DNA of 64,000 bases from JANOBD01 sp031411495 (GCA_031411495.1 JANOBD010000219.1:35290-99289), one strand, 5' to 3'; shown: positions 44,776-53,822, counted from the first letter of the stretch. Notes: generated by a model from the letters alone, not told the origin. Program-made: numbers and translations.

Positions 44776-45108
44776 TCACTTAAGTAGGCCGTTCAGCACC
44801 TGCTGAAAGTCGCCTTTTTGTGTCAGGCCGACGAACTTGTGGACGATCTGCCCGCCCTTGAAGACGAGGATGGTCGGAAGCAGGTTGATCTTGAACTTCA
44901 TCGCGGCAGAACGATTCGTCTCGGTGTCGAGCTTTCCGACCTTCACCTTACCCTGAAACTCGCTGGCGATCGCGTCGATCGTCGGCGTAAGCATGCGGCA
45001 CGGACCGCACCACTCGGCCCAGAAGTCGACGACGACGGGCACCTCGCTGGCGAGAACTTCGCTGTCAAAATTCTGATCGGTGAACTCGAGTGTCGCTGGT
45101 CCTGCCAT
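44776..45108 (-). CDS. trxA: Thioredoxin
   Basis: 110 residues with the thioredoxin fold. The redox site WCGPCRM is in the usual place (about residue 31), with PTIDAIASEFQGK and the cis-Pro segment INLLPTILVFKGG. It reduces disulfides in the cytoplasm using thioredoxin reductase. AAGGA lies nine bases before ATG 45108. A longer frame to 45165 would add 19 residues without a binding site. Confidence 0.95.
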   Translation of the reverse strand: MAGPATLEFTDQNFDSEVLASEVPVVVDFWAEWCGPCRMLTPTIDAIASEFQGKVKVGKLDTETNRSAAMKFKINLLPTILVFKGGQIVHKFVGLTQKGDFQQVLNGLLK

Positions 45109-45170
45109 GTTTTTATTCCTTCTGAATTGCTGAAAGAGTGTAGGAAGCGAAGGCAAACGAATCAACGTGG

Positions 45171-45746
45171 CTACCCCTGGTCCACATCGGCATCAATCGC
45201 CCGGCGCAGCGCACCGGCCTGAGAGACCAGCAGGGCGGTGAGCATGGCAAACGCAAGCGAGATCGCAAATAGCGTGATTGGAATCGTCTTGCCGAGCGAA
45301 TTGTCACGGAGCGCGCTCGTCGCGTCGAGCATGAACCATCCGATCGCCATCAGAAACGTCGAGACGCTGAGCACGATCGCCGACGGCACGACCATCTGGC
45401 GGAATTGATACTGCTGCAGGCGATTGCGGCGACGATCGAACTCGGGACTCCGCCTGGCGCTCGGCAGATAGGTCGATGTCGAGAGACCGCTGGGCACGAT
45501 CGCCTCGATCGACTGCACCTGTTCGTCCTGCTCGAGAACGCCTTCGAGACGGGGTCCGCTCGCCGGGCGGGTGGGTGCCTGCGGGCGGGCGGGACGTACC
45601 TGGCTCGGCGATGCATCTGCGCTTCGGACCTGCCTCGGATCGGTGGGCGGTCGACCCGCTCGCGACCCGGAGGGCGACGGCGCGGCAGAGCGGGCTCGCT
45701 GCTCTGCACGCGGGTCGGGTCGAGGGTTTCCGGCATCGTTGCTCAT
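45171..45746 (-). CDS. Membrane protein with a long Pro/Arg/Ser-rich N-terminal region
   Basis: 191 residues. Residues 1-75 are rich in Pro, Arg, Ala and Ser (GSRAGRPPTDPRQVRSADAS) and likely disordered. Two membrane helices lie in the C-terminal half (PSAIVLSVSTFLMAIGWFML and TIPITLFAISLAFAMLTALL). Function is unknown. It is 62 bases upstream of trxA on the same strand, so the two may form an operon. Confidence 0.6.
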   Translation of the reverse strand: MSNDAGNPRPDPRAEQRARSAAPSPSGSRAGRPPTDPRQVRSADASPSQVRPARPQAPTRPASGPRLEGVLEQDEQVQSIEAIVPSGLSTSTYLPSARRSPEFDRRRNRLQQYQFRQMVVPSAIVLSVSTFLMAIGWFMLDATSALRDNSLGKTIPITLFAISLAFAMLTALLVSQAGALRRAIDADVDQG

Positions 45747-46057
45747 CGGCGGCCTCAATCGCGAAGTGTCGCGAAGTTCCATGTTGATGCCAGGCGCATC
45801 GTCATCGAGTCGGATTATAGGGCCTTCGATCCGACTACGATTCAGAGGACGACAGTGCCCGCTGGAAGTGCCGGTTTGATACAGAAATTGCGGTGCGGCG
45901 TCCCAATAAGCCGCGCAGACGGCACCGCCGTCGTTCGCCCGGACAATCGGCGAGTCTCGTGGCGCTGCGGGTTACTTCTCGTGCAGCTTCGGTTTGCTTT
46001 AGCGCAGCCGTGGGGCATGGTCAATGCAGGACGACTACCTCGGAGCGGAGCAACACT
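45747..46057. other. Intergenic stretch between divergent small genes
   Basis: 311 bases between two divergent starts. No gene, repeat or clear promoter is seen. GGAGCGGAGCAACACT precedes the plus-strand ATG 46058. Confidence 0.4.
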
Positions 46058-46345
46058 ATGACCGATGCGGATTTCAACCAGAAGATGAACAACCTGATGC
46101 AGCAGATCGCATCGTTACCCGCGCCGGAACAGAGCAAGCTCAAGGCGCTCGCCGAAGAAACGAAGGAGCGGCAGGAGAAGCTGAAGGTGACGGTAAACTC
46201 GCTCCAGGAATCGCTCGACTATCTTCGGTTGAGCATCAAATACCTCGTGTTCGATCTCGAGGCGACTCGGCGCGAGAATCAGTACCTTCGAAAGTTACTC
46301 GGCGAGGCGCGCGGCAACCCGGGGAACAACGAAGCGGCCGACTGA
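46058..46345 (+). CDS. Small coiled-coil protein
   Basis: 95 residues, almost entirely helical and highly charged: MNNLMQQIASLPAPEQSKLK, then KLKVTVNSLQESLDYLRLSI and FDLEATRRENQYLRKLLGEA. This suggests a coiled coil. No family is recognised. GGAG lies upstream of ATG 46058, and a longer Arg-rich frame from 45893 lacks such support. A strong terminator follows at 46393, so it is probably transcribed alone. Confidence 0.65.
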   Translation: MTDADFNQKMNNLMQQIASLPAPEQSKLKALAEETKERQEKLKVTVNSLQESLDYLRLSIKYLVFDLEATRRENQYLRKLLGEARGNPGNNEAAD

Positions 46346-46392
46346 TCCGCGAGCGACGTCTACTTACGGAACAACCACAGACCAGAAAGTGA

Positions 46393-46430
46393 AACCGGAT
46401 CGGGCGCTTGCCCGATCCGGTTGCCGTTTT
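46393..46430. terminator. Bidirectional terminator between convergent genes
   Basis: AACCGGATCGGGC (46393-46405) pairs perfectly with GCCCGATCCGGTT (46410-46422), a 13-bp stem with a 4-base loop. GCCGTTTT follows on the plus strand and TTTCACTTTC on the minus strand. It serves the coiled-coil gene and the protease gene at 46449. Confidence 0.85.
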
Positions 46431-46448
46431 GATTGCTGCGTGTCGAGC

Positions 46449-48260
46449 TTACTTGCCCGGGCCTTTCCCACCACCGCCGCCACCGCCGCCGGGGTCGCTG
46501 GGCGCCGAAGGCGCATCGCCACCGCCGGGAGCGCCGCCGCTCTTGATGTCGCCGGCGCCACTGATCGCCATCACATACACGGTCGCGCCGCGACATTCAC
46601 GTGTCAGCTTGAGGCTGTCGAGGAAGACGCCATCCGCCGTCGTGATCGGTTTCTCGTACTGAACCTTCGGCGCCTTGTCGCCCATTTCCTTCATGAAGTT
46701 TTCGATCTGGTTCGGGCCGACACCGAAGACGTACATCATGTCATAGACTTTGCCGCCGGCGGTGAGGATGCCGATGCACCGCCCGTCGCGGTCGATGATC
46801 GGGCCGCCGGAGTTGCCGTGCGTGGTGTTGAGATCGAACCAGACGTGATACTCCTCGTCACTGTGGACACTTTTGACGGTGCCCTTGGAGATTTGCAGGG
46901 ACGGGGCGTCGCTGAAGGTCGCGGGGTAACCGAGCACCATCGCCTCCGATCCCTGCTCGGGATTATCCTCGGCGATCTTGAGGAACGGGGTGGGCTTGTC
47001 GGTCTTGACCTTCATCACGGCGATGTCGGCCTTTTCGTCCATCTGGACCAACTCGGCCGGCAATTCGGTTCCGTCGTCCAGGCGGATGCGCCAGGTAATG
47101 CCTTCCGGCACGGCCTTGTGCGCGTCGCTGGCGGCGACGTGGTGATTGGTGATGAGATAGCCGTCGTTGGTGACGAAGAATCCTGAGCCGGTCCACTGGA
47201 CGCCCGGCGGACGCTTGCCTTCGCCATCCGGAACGTCTTCACTGCTGGCGCCCGGCGTCGGACGATAGTAAAACCATTCGCCGCCAGCGCCGCCGACGCC
47301 GTATTTGCGGAAGAGGATCTGCGCGAGTTCATTGATTTCGCGGATCTTCGGGTTGACGTTCACGATTGCCTGCGGCGCGCGGTAGATGGCGTTGGCAAGC
47401 ACTTCGACGAACTTCTTTTCGTCGCGCATCTGAACGGCTTTGTATGCGCACTCGATCGACTTTTGATATTGCTTGGTGAAGTTGTAGCCGATCGCGAGGT
47501 TGCACCAGACTTCGGGAACGGTCGGTGCGATGTCGGAGGTTCGTTCGAGCGCCGTCAACGCCTTGGAGAGCGATACCGCCGAGCCCTGCTGGGTGCGCGT
47601 CGCCTTCACGAGGTTGTAGAAGCCCATCTCGAAGTTCGCGCCGAAATGCTTGGGATAGAGCTTGATGACCTCTTCGAGCTTGCGCATGCCGGGCTCGCCG
47701 CGCACGCCGACTTCCTGGGTCTGGTCGACCGCTTCGCGGAAGAGGTCGTCGCACTTCTTCTTCAGGTCCTTGAGTTCCTGCCCACCGACCCACTTGCCGT
47801 TGACGCGTTCGGCTTTGTCCTTGTAGAGCTTGTCCCAGCCTTCCCGTTCCTTTTTGGCGTCGTCGATGAAAGGGCTATTGGGATATTTTTCGATGAAAGC
47901 GTCCCAGAGCTGAACGGCGACAATGGGCGCGTCGGTCTTGTCGGCCTTGCTCTTAGTAACTTTGAACGCCGAGGCGGTGACGTCGCCAGCGTTCGCGTTC
48001 TGGCCCGCCGGAGACTTTGATGCTTCCGTCGGGGCCGTCGCCGGCGCGGCCACGGCGTGACCGTCGATCGACAGGACTTCGCTCACCGGAAGAAACATGC
48101 GCGAGCCGTCGCTCTTCACGATCTGGTAGCTGTTTCCGATCTTGCGAATCTCACCGACGACGACTGTCCCGTCGCGCAACTCGATTTTTGATGCTCCAAG
48201 GGACAGCCCGGCCACGGCCAGACATGCCGCCGCAACCAGCCCCGCAACTCGATATTTCAT
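46449..48260 (-). CDS. Exported trypsin-like protease with TPR region
   Basis: 603 residues. A signal peptide (GLVAAACLAVAGLSLGA) precedes a small beta domain (KIELRDGTVVVGEIRKIGNS, resembling SHD1-like modules of planctomycete proteins). A TPR-like helical region (about 110-310, e.g. LYPKHFGANFEMGFYNLVKA) follows. The protease domain has YLITNHHVAA, ADIAVMKV and THGNSGGPI, the His-Asp-Ser triad of a degradative trypsin-like enzyme, but no PDZ domain. The tail is a Gly/Pro-rich run. TGGAGATT before ATG 48260 supports the start. Targets are unknown. Confidence 0.83.
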   Translation of the reverse strand: MKYRVAGLVAAACLAVAGLSLGASKIELRDGTVVVGEIRKIGNSYQIVKSDGSRMFLPVSEVLSIDGHAVAAPATAPTEASKSPAGQNANAGDVTASAFKVTKSKADKTDAPIVAVQLWDAFIEKYPNSPFIDDAKKEREGWDKLYKDKAERVNGKWVGGQELKDLKKKCDDLFREAVDQTQEVGVRGEPGMRKLEEVIKLYPKHFGANFEMGFYNLVKATRTQQGSAVSLSKALTALERTSDIAPTVPEVWCNLAIGYNFTKQYQKSIECAYKAVQMRDEKKFVEVLANAIYRAPQAIVNVNPKIREINELAQILFRKYGVGGAGGEWFYYRPTPGASSEDVPDGEGKRPPGVQWTGSGFFVTNDGYLITNHHVAASDAHKAVPEGITWRIRLDDGTELPAELVQMDEKADIAVMKVKTDKPTPFLKIAEDNPEQGSEAMVLGYPATFSDAPSLQISKGTVKSVHSDEEYHVWFDLNTTHGNSGGPIIDRDGRCIGILTAGGKVYDMMYVFGVGPNQIENFMKEMGDKAPKVQYEKPITTADGVFLDSLKLTRECRGATVYVMAISGAGDIKSGGAPGGGDAPSAPSDPGGGGGGGGKGPGK

Positions 48261-48545
48261 GCTGAATCTCCAGCTGTGTTCGTAAAGTCAGTCCCCTCTG
48301 CCCTTTTCGGGGGACGTCTGATTGTATCAGCGTCCGACATCACTTGCATCAGTAGTTTAGCGGATGTGCGCGGCGTTGGAATGTCGATCTACCGCACATC
48401 TTTGCGGGGACTTGCCAGAGATTCCTCGCGTCGTGACAACAGACTTGTGAAAGTAAACGGCTGGAAAGGTGACTGGGCCCATCTCGACCGCGATACATCG
48501 GCAAACGTGCATCGATCCGCTCCATGAGCTACAACTCGCGAACCT

Positions 48546-49283
48546 ATGACCGAAAAACGCGTCGCCATCGTCACCGGGGCCAGCCGAGGCATCGGCGAAG
48601 CCATCGCCAAAAAGCTCGCCAGGGACGGCAGCCATGTCGTCGCAATCGCCCGGTCGATGGACAAGCTGAACGCCGTCGTCGAAGCGGTCAAGTCGGCCGG
48701 CGGTACGGCCGAGGCGCACACCTGCGACATCGCCGACTCGACCGCGCTGGCGGAACTGATTGAAAAGGTGGCGGACGCACACGGCCGAATCGACGTCATT
48801 GTGAACAACGCCGGCATCACCAAAGACGGCCTGTTCCTTCGGATGAGTGATGAAGATTTCGACAGCGTCATCGACACGAACCTCAAGAGCGCGTTCGTCT
48901 CTTGCCGCGCCGCGGCACGATATCTGATGCGAAGCAAGAGCGGTCGCATCGTGAACATCGGCAGCGTGAGCGGCGTGGCCGGCAACGCCGGACAGGCGAA
49001 CTATAGCGCCAGCAAGGCCGGGCTCATCGGCTTGACCAAGTCGATCGCTAAGGAACTCGCCGGCAAGGGCGTGACCTGCAACGTCGTCGCGCCGGGATTC
49101 ATCCAGACCGACATGACCGACGTCCTCCCGCCGCAAGTGAAAGAAAAGGTGCTGCCGATGATTCCGCTCAAGCGATTCGGCGTGGCCGATGAGATCGCCA
49201 ATGCGGTCGCGTTCCTCGCGAGCGAGGGGGCGAGCTATATCACCGGGCAGGTGTTGATCGTGGATGGCGGGATGGTGATGTAG
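48546..49283 (+). CDS. fabG: 3-oxoacyl-[acyl-carrier-protein] reductase
   Basis: A 245-residue short-chain dehydrogenase that reduces 3-oxoacyl-ACP with NADPH in fatty-acid synthesis. The cofactor loop is TGASRGIG (10-17), with NNAG at 87-90. The triad is Ser140, Tyr153 and Lys157 (NYSASKAG), and the C-terminus ITGQVLIVDGGMVM is typical of FabG. acpP and fabF follow on the same strand, which supports FabG over another reductase of the family. Confidence 0.92.
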   Translation: MTEKRVAIVTGASRGIGEAIAKKLARDGSHVVAIARSMDKLNAVVEAVKSAGGTAEAHTCDIADSTALAELIEKVADAHGRIDVIVNNAGITKDGLFLRMSDEDFDSVIDTNLKSAFVSCRAAARYLMRSKSGRIVNIGSVSGVAGNAGQANYSASKAGLIGLTKSIAKELAGKGVTCNVVAPGFIQTDMTDVLPPQVKEKVLPMIPLKRFGVADEIANAVAFLASEGASYITGQVLIVDGGMVM

Positions 49284-49400
49284 TGGGTGGTCACACTGGT
49301 GCCCCGAAGCACACGAGGATGATTTCTGGCGGAGACGCCAGTCACGGCGATGCACAACAGGTAGGGCAGTGGACCGGAGGAATTGGCGAATATCCTCAAT

Positions 49401-49428
49401 TTGCAAACAGGGGCGGGCCTCGTATAGT
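49401..49428 (+). promoter_or_regulatory. Candidate promoter of acpP
   Basis: TTGCAA (49401-49406), a 16-base spacer and TATAGT (49423-49428) fit a housekeeping sigma promoter. The acpP start lies about 90 bases downstream. Confidence 0.45.
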
Positions 49429-49518
49429 CTCTCGCCTCTCGGAGCGACGCTTCGGGCGTCGGGCTGAACGTTCGGCGTAGGCGTGCCCCAGAGTGGGCAC
49501 CAGAAGGTGGAAAGCGAC

Positions 49519-49758
49519 ATGGAAGAAATCGAAACAAAGGTAATCGAGATCGTCAGCGAGCAGATGGGCGTCGACAAGGCGCAGATCACCCGCGAAACGC
49601 ATTTCATCAACGATCTCAACGCTGACTCGCTCGACACCGTCGAGCTCGTCATGGAGTTCGAAGACGAGTTCGAACTCTCGATCCCGGACGAAGAGGCCGA
49701 GAAGATCCAGACCGTCGGTCAGGCGATCGACTACATCAAGGCGAATCAAGGGAAGTGA
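49519..49758 (+). CDS. acpP: Acyl carrier protein
   Basis: A 79-residue acidic, all-helical carrier of growing fatty acyl chains. Ser37 in NADSLDTVELVM is the phosphopantetheine attachment site, and the C-terminus EKIQTVGQAIDYIKANQ is typical. GAAGGTGGAAAG before ATG 49519 fixes the start. It lies between fabG and fabF, the classic fatty-acid gene order, although gaps of 235 and 75 bases suggest its own promoter. Confidence 0.96.
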   Translation: MEEIETKVIEIVSEQMGVDKAQITRETHFINDLNADSLDTVELVMEFEDEFELSIPDEEAEKIQTVGQAIDYIKANQGK

Positions 49759-49778
49759 GTGCTCGGTCGGCAGTGAGC

Positions 49779-49833
49779 AGTGGGCAGAAAGATGCCTCCT
49801 CCACTGACCACCGCGCACCGCCAACTGCCCACT
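49779..49833. repeat. Inverted repeat adjoining the fabF start codon
   Basis: AGTGGGCAG (49779-49787) is complementary to CTGCCCACT (49825-49833), which ends directly at the fabF ATG (49834). The 37-base loop is AC-rich. No Shine-Dalgarno sequence is visible in the right arm. Confidence 0.6.
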
Positions 49834-51075
49834 ATGAGCAAACGACGCGTCGTGATCACAGGGATGGGGGTTGTCACCAGCCTCGGCGAAACCGTCGACG
49901 GACTGTGGGAAAACCTCTGCGCGGGAAAGAGTGGGATCGGCCCCATCACCCGTTGGGATCTCTCGAATTATCCAGTCCGCTTCGGCGGCGAGTGCACGAA
50001 CTTCGACATTACGAAATACGGCGTCGAAAAGCGCGACGTCAAAAAGCTCGATCGCTTCGCCCAGTTCGGTATCGCGGCCGCCGTCAGCGCGGTCCGGAAC
50101 TCCGGCGTCGACTTCACGCAGGAAGATCCGTTCCGATGCGGCGTGATCATCGGGTCCGGCATCGGCGGGCTCGAAACGGTCGAAGACGCGCAGACCACCT
50201 GCATCACCCGCTCTTTCGATCGACTCAGCCCGTTCACCGTCCCCAAGATGATGGCCAACGCGGCCAGCGGCAACGTCAGCATCATGTTCGGCCTGCGCGG
50301 AATCTGCACAGCCGTCTCGACTGCATGTGCAACCGCCGCCAATGCGATCGGTGACGCAAGCCGATACATCTCTCACAACTACGCCGACATCATGGTCGCC
50401 GGCGGCTCCGAAGCAGCGCTCTGCAAACTCGGGATGGGCAGCTTCATTGCCGCCCGCGCCCTGTCGCAGCGGAATGACGAGCCGACCAAGGCGTCGCGCC
50501 CCTGGGACAAGAACCGTGATGGCTTCGTCATGGGAGAGGGTGCAGGCGTGGTCGTCCTCGAAGATTATGACCACGCGAAACGCCGCGGCGCGACCATCTA
50601 CGCCGAACTCGCAGGCTATGGCACGACCGCGGATGCGCACCACATCACGGCCCCGATCGAAGAAGGCACCGGCGCGAGCAAGGCGATCGATTTCGCGCTC
50701 GCCGACGGCGGCATCGCGCCGGAGCAGGTGAACTACATCAATGCCCACGGCACGAGCACGCACCTGGGCGACCTGGCCGAAATCCGTGCGATCAAACGGA
50801 CCTTCGGCGACTACGCGAAGAAACTCGCCATCAGCTCCACCAAGAGCCACCTCGGCCACCTGCTTGGCGCGAGTGGCGGGGTGGAATCGATCATCGCGGC
50901 GATGTCGACCCGCCACGACATCGCGCCGCCGACGATCAACCTCGACGAGCCGGATGAAGGCTGTGACCTGGATTTCATCCCTCACCACGCGCGCCCGATG
51001 ACCATCAACTATGCCCTGAGCAACAGCTTTGGGTTTGGTGGCCACAACGCGAGCCTGCTCTTCAAAAAGGCGTAG
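49834..51075 (+). CDS. fabF: 3-oxoacyl-[acyl-carrier-protein] synthase II
   Basis: A 413-residue condensing enzyme that extends acyl-ACP with malonyl-ACP. The catalytic triad is Cys165 (VSTACATAAN), His305 (YINAHGTSTHLGD) and His342 (KSHLGHLLGASGG). The segment FVMGEGAGVVVLED is also typical of FabF. ATG 49834 gives the normal N-terminus RRVVITGMGVVTSLG; a longer frame from 49780 covers an inverted repeat and is unlikely. The lack of a clear Shine-Dalgarno sequence is odd. Confidence 0.95.
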   Translation: MSKRRVVITGMGVVTSLGETVDGLWENLCAGKSGIGPITRWDLSNYPVRFGGECTNFDITKYGVEKRDVKKLDRFAQFGIAAAVSAVRNSGVDFTQEDPFRCGVIIGSGIGGLETVEDAQTTCITRSFDRLSPFTVPKMMANAASGNVSIMFGLRGICTAVSTACATAANAIGDASRYISHNYADIMVAGGSEAALCKLGMGSFIAARALSQRNDEPTKASRPWDKNRDGFVMGEGAGVVVLEDYDHAKRRGATIYAELAGYGTTADAHHITAPIEEGTGASKAIDFALADGGIAPEQVNYINAHGTSTHLGDLAEIRAIKRTFGDYAKKLAISSTKSHLGHLLGASGGVESIIAAMSTRHDIAPPTINLDEPDEGCDLDFIPHHARPMTINYALSNSFGFGGHNASLLFKKA

Positions 51076-51119
51076 TTGCCTCAAATCGCTGACAAATCCA
51101 ACGCACAATAGCCTTTCAT

Positions 51120-51146
51120 TTGAATTATATTCACATAGAATATAAA
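51120..51146 (+). promoter_or_regulatory. AT-rich palindrome overlapping a candidate promoter
   Basis: TTATATTC (51125-51132) and GAATATAA (51138-51145) are perfect inverted arms around ACATA. TATAAA (51141-51146) could be a -10 box, with TTGAAT (51120-51125) as a short-spaced -35. The membrane-protein gene starts about 77 bases downstream. Confidence 0.45.
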
Positions 51147-51222
51147 GGCGTCGCTGCCGGGTGTAGCCCGCCGGGCTAGACGTCGATATGGCTCATGCAT
51201 CGAAACTCTTCGGTATCCGTTC

Positions 51223-52047
51223 ATGAAATCCCATCTTCGATCATCCATCGAGCCGGGATTGCAGACCCTGCACAAACTGTGGAAGCCGTTTGTCGCGATC
51301 GAATTGCTCGGACTCGCGATCGTCCTGAGCTACTTCAATTGGCCGCCGGTCACGGCGGTGTTCGATCGAATCGCAGAGGTGAAGGCGAAAGTTGGCATTG
51401 CCTTCGCCGCAATCGCGATGCCGATTGCCTGTGGGCTTCTGCCAGAAGTGTTCAAATCGCTTACACGAGTCGAGCGAGGATGGCCGCGCTCGCGGCTGAC
51501 GTTCATGCTGCATAACTCGCTGCTGTTCGTCGTGCTCGGCGTGATCGTCGAGTTCTTCTATCTCTGGATGAATGGCTGGCTCGGCACGAGCAAGACGGCC
51601 GGCACCGTAATCGCGAAGGTCTGCATCGATCAGTTCGTCTATTCGACCTTCTTTGCGGTTCCCGCGATCACGTTCAGCTTCAACTGGCGGCGTCGGGATT
51701 ACCAGTTGGGCGCGGCGCTCAGAGACGTCGATGCGAACTGGTTCCTGCGCGAAGTCGTGCCGGTGCTGCTTGTGAACTGGGCATACTGGATCCCGATGGG
51801 AACGCTCATGTACACATTGCCCACCAAGCTCACGTTCATTTATGGCGTGATCGGCAATGCGGCGAGCGCGACGCTGCTGACGGCGATCGCGGGACGCAAA
51901 GCGTCGATGCCAACCGGGTCCGTGTCGCTGCGCCCGATCCCATTGGCAATCCCACCCGTGCTGGAAGCGACCATCCTCGTGGACCGCGCTCGGAGCGCGG
52001 AGAACCAGCGCGTCGAGAAGCGCGACGAAGTCGGCGTGCCGACTTAA
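51223..52047 (+). CDS. Membrane protein, possibly Mpv17-like
   Basis: 274 residues with about five membrane helices, e.g. PFVAIELLGLAIVLSYF, VGIAFAAIAMPIACGLL and LLFVVLGVIVEFFYLWM. The second half, DQFVYSTFFAVPAITFSFNW and later VNWAYWIPMGTLMYTLP, recalls the DQ...P and W..W pattern of Mpv17/PMP22 proteins, but the match is weak. The last 40 residues are a charged cytoplasmic tail. An AT-rich promoter-palindrome lies upstream. It is convergent with the amine oxidase gene. Confidence 0.6.
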   Translation: MKSHLRSSIEPGLQTLHKLWKPFVAIELLGLAIVLSYFNWPPVTAVFDRIAEVKAKVGIAFAAIAMPIACGLLPEVFKSLTRVERGWPRSRLTFMLHNSLLFVVLGVIVEFFYLWMNGWLGTSKTAGTVIAKVCIDQFVYSTFFAVPAITFSFNWRRRDYQLGAALRDVDANWFLREVVPVLLVNWAYWIPMGTLMYTLPTKLTFIYGVIGNAASATLLTAIAGRKASMPTGSVSLRPIPLAIPPVLEATILVDRARSAENQRVEKRDEVGVPT

Positions 52048-52089
52048 GTGCGCCTGCACGCCCGTTCAGGCTTCGGGTTTTCCGGGGCG

Positions 52090-53700
52090 CTACATCGGCT
52101 GCGTCGTGGGCACCGTGGTCGGCGCCGTGGCGGGTTGTGTCGCGGGTGCCTCCGGCTTCGGTTCGACGATCTCGGTTACGGGCGCTGGTGGCATCGCGAT
52201 TTCGGGCACGCTCAGGCCATCGCGCTTCGCGATCCGTCGAGCCAGGCTCGTGCCGCTGGTCAGCCCGCCTTCCATGTAGCCGACGAACGCGTAACAGGTG
52301 TGCTCGCCGCAGAAGTGAATCTTGTTGGCGATGCCCTTGTACATCAGCGGACCGACCGTGGTGACCTGGCCCGGGGCCGGGAACGTGTAGCCGCCGCCGG
52401 TCCACTGTTCGCGCGGCCAATCCATGTAGCGCGAGCGGACGAAGTTCTCCTTGAAGCCGGGATAGATCGAATTAAAGAGCTCAACGTACTTCGAATCGCG
52501 TTCCGCGGGCGCAATCGCAAGTGAAAGTTCCGCCGCCTTGCCGCCGCTGAACGCGTTGATCCCCGCGTGCTCGTCGCCTTCCTGCGCATCGGTTCCTTCC
52601 CAGCTTTGGCTCATGAACGTGTCGGTCATGGAATCGGGCGCGACGTTCAGGTCTTTCCAGAATCGACGCTTCAGCTCGGAAAGCCACTTGAGGTTGACGC
52701 CCATCTGCGGCGTCATCGCTGACGGCAATCCGGGATTGAAGCGGATCTTGTTCCACACCGTCGGCGGAACCGCGATGATGACGTCATCGGCTTCGATCGT
52801 CCGGCCGTCGCGGCAGGTGACGATTACTTTATCGCCTTTGATCTCGACCGAGTTCGCGGCGAGTTCGGTGATGATTCGATCATGGCCGATACCTTCGGCG
52901 AGCTTGTAGGCGAGTTGCTGGTTGCCACCTTTGCAGCGATAGACTTCGCTGTCGGTCCAGTATCGCTCGACATCGCCACCCTTGATACTCGTGAGCAGGC
53001 CGAGATAGCTTTCATTGGCGATTTCGACGCCGTTGTCGGTCGAGATCTGCACGTCACACGCACGCTTGGTAAGGGCGTCGAGGTCGGTCTGGTTGTCGAG
53101 CCAGTTCTTGACGCTCATCTTGTCGAGCGTCGCCGCGTTGGGCGTCTCCCAGGCGCGATCGGCGATGACCGGCCGTGCGTCGTCGTTCATCCGACCGAAG
53201 ACGGCCTCCATTCCTTCCCAGGTCTTGTTGCTTTCTTCTTCGCTGAGGCGCTTGCCGTCGAGAATGATCGGCGCTTCGAGTTCGCTCATCGTCACGTCAA
53301 GAAAGTCGAGACCGAACTTGTCGGCATAATGAACCCAGCACGGATGGTTGTTGCCGATGAGTTCGCCGCCGCCTTCGACGTTCTTCCCGGGGACAAACTC
53401 GCCGCCGAGTTTGGAATTGAACGAGAGCACGCGTCCGCCGAGGCGATTCCGCGCTTCGATCACCGTCACGTCATAGCCGACGGCCTTGAGTTCGTACGCG
53501 GCCGAGAGCCCGCCAAAACCGGCACCGATGACCACCACCCGTTTGCCGGCGGCGAACGACCGCGCGTGCGCGAACGACGAGCCCGAAAGCAGCACGCCCG
53601 CCGTCACCGCGGCCGACGTCTTCATGAAGCGGCGGCGATCCGCAAGGTCCGCCCGCTTCCCGAAACGATGGTTGAGGCGCGCAAAGAGAGAGATGGACAT
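52090..53700 (-). CDS. Tat-exported flavin amine oxidase
   Basis: 536 residues. DRRRFMKTSAAVTAGVLLSG is a Tat signal with the twin-arginine motif. The FAD-binding Rossmann motif RVVVIGAGFGGLSAAYEL, then VIEARNRLGGRV, and the C-terminal FCGEHTCYAFVGYMEGGLTS (second FAD motif) place it in the monoamine oxidase family. It should oxidise an amine or amino acid and release hydrogen peroxide; substrate unknown. The last 30 residues are a Pro/Thr-rich tail. CGGAG precedes ATG 53700. Confidence 0.87.
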   Translation of the reverse strand: MSISLFARLNHRFGKRADLADRRRFMKTSAAVTAGVLLSGSSFAHARSFAAGKRVVVIGAGFGGLSAAYELKAVGYDVTVIEARNRLGGRVLSFNSKLGGEFVPGKNVEGGGELIGNNHPCWVHYADKFGLDFLDVTMSELEAPIILDGKRLSEEESNKTWEGMEAVFGRMNDDARPVIADRAWETPNAATLDKMSVKNWLDNQTDLDALTKRACDVQISTDNGVEIANESYLGLLTSIKGGDVERYWTDSEVYRCKGGNQQLAYKLAEGIGHDRIITELAANSVEIKGDKVIVTCRDGRTIEADDVIIAVPPTVWNKIRFNPGLPSAMTPQMGVNLKWLSELKRRFWKDLNVAPDSMTDTFMSQSWEGTDAQEGDEHAGINAFSGGKAAELSLAIAPAERDSKYVELFNSIYPGFKENFVRSRYMDWPREQWTGGGYTFPAPGQVTTVGPLMYKGIANKIHFCGEHTCYAFVGYMEGGLTSGTSLARRIAKRDGLSVPEIAMPPAPVTEIVEPKPEAPATQPATAPTTVPTTQPM

Positions 53701-53776
53701 GGTGAAACTCCGAGAGAAGGGCGTCGCAGGCACTCCGACCCACCCCGTCTTCTGATCAGAGGTGAATCCCGAAAAG

Positions 53777-53807
53777 CGCTGTGAGCGACTTGCCATCGCT
53801 CACAGCG
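53777..53807 (-). terminator. Rho-independent terminator of the exported-protein gene
   Basis: CGCTGTGAGCG (53777-53787) and CGCTCACAGCG (53797-53807) form a perfect 11-bp stem. CTTTTC follows on the minus strand, 16 bases after the stop at 53823. Confidence 0.8.
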
Positions 53808-53822
53808 TGACTTTTGAGCGGA

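Noticed and set aside
49396..51108. 570-codon open frame opposite acpP and fabF
   Set aside because: Both plus-strand genes are certain; this frame only mirrors them.
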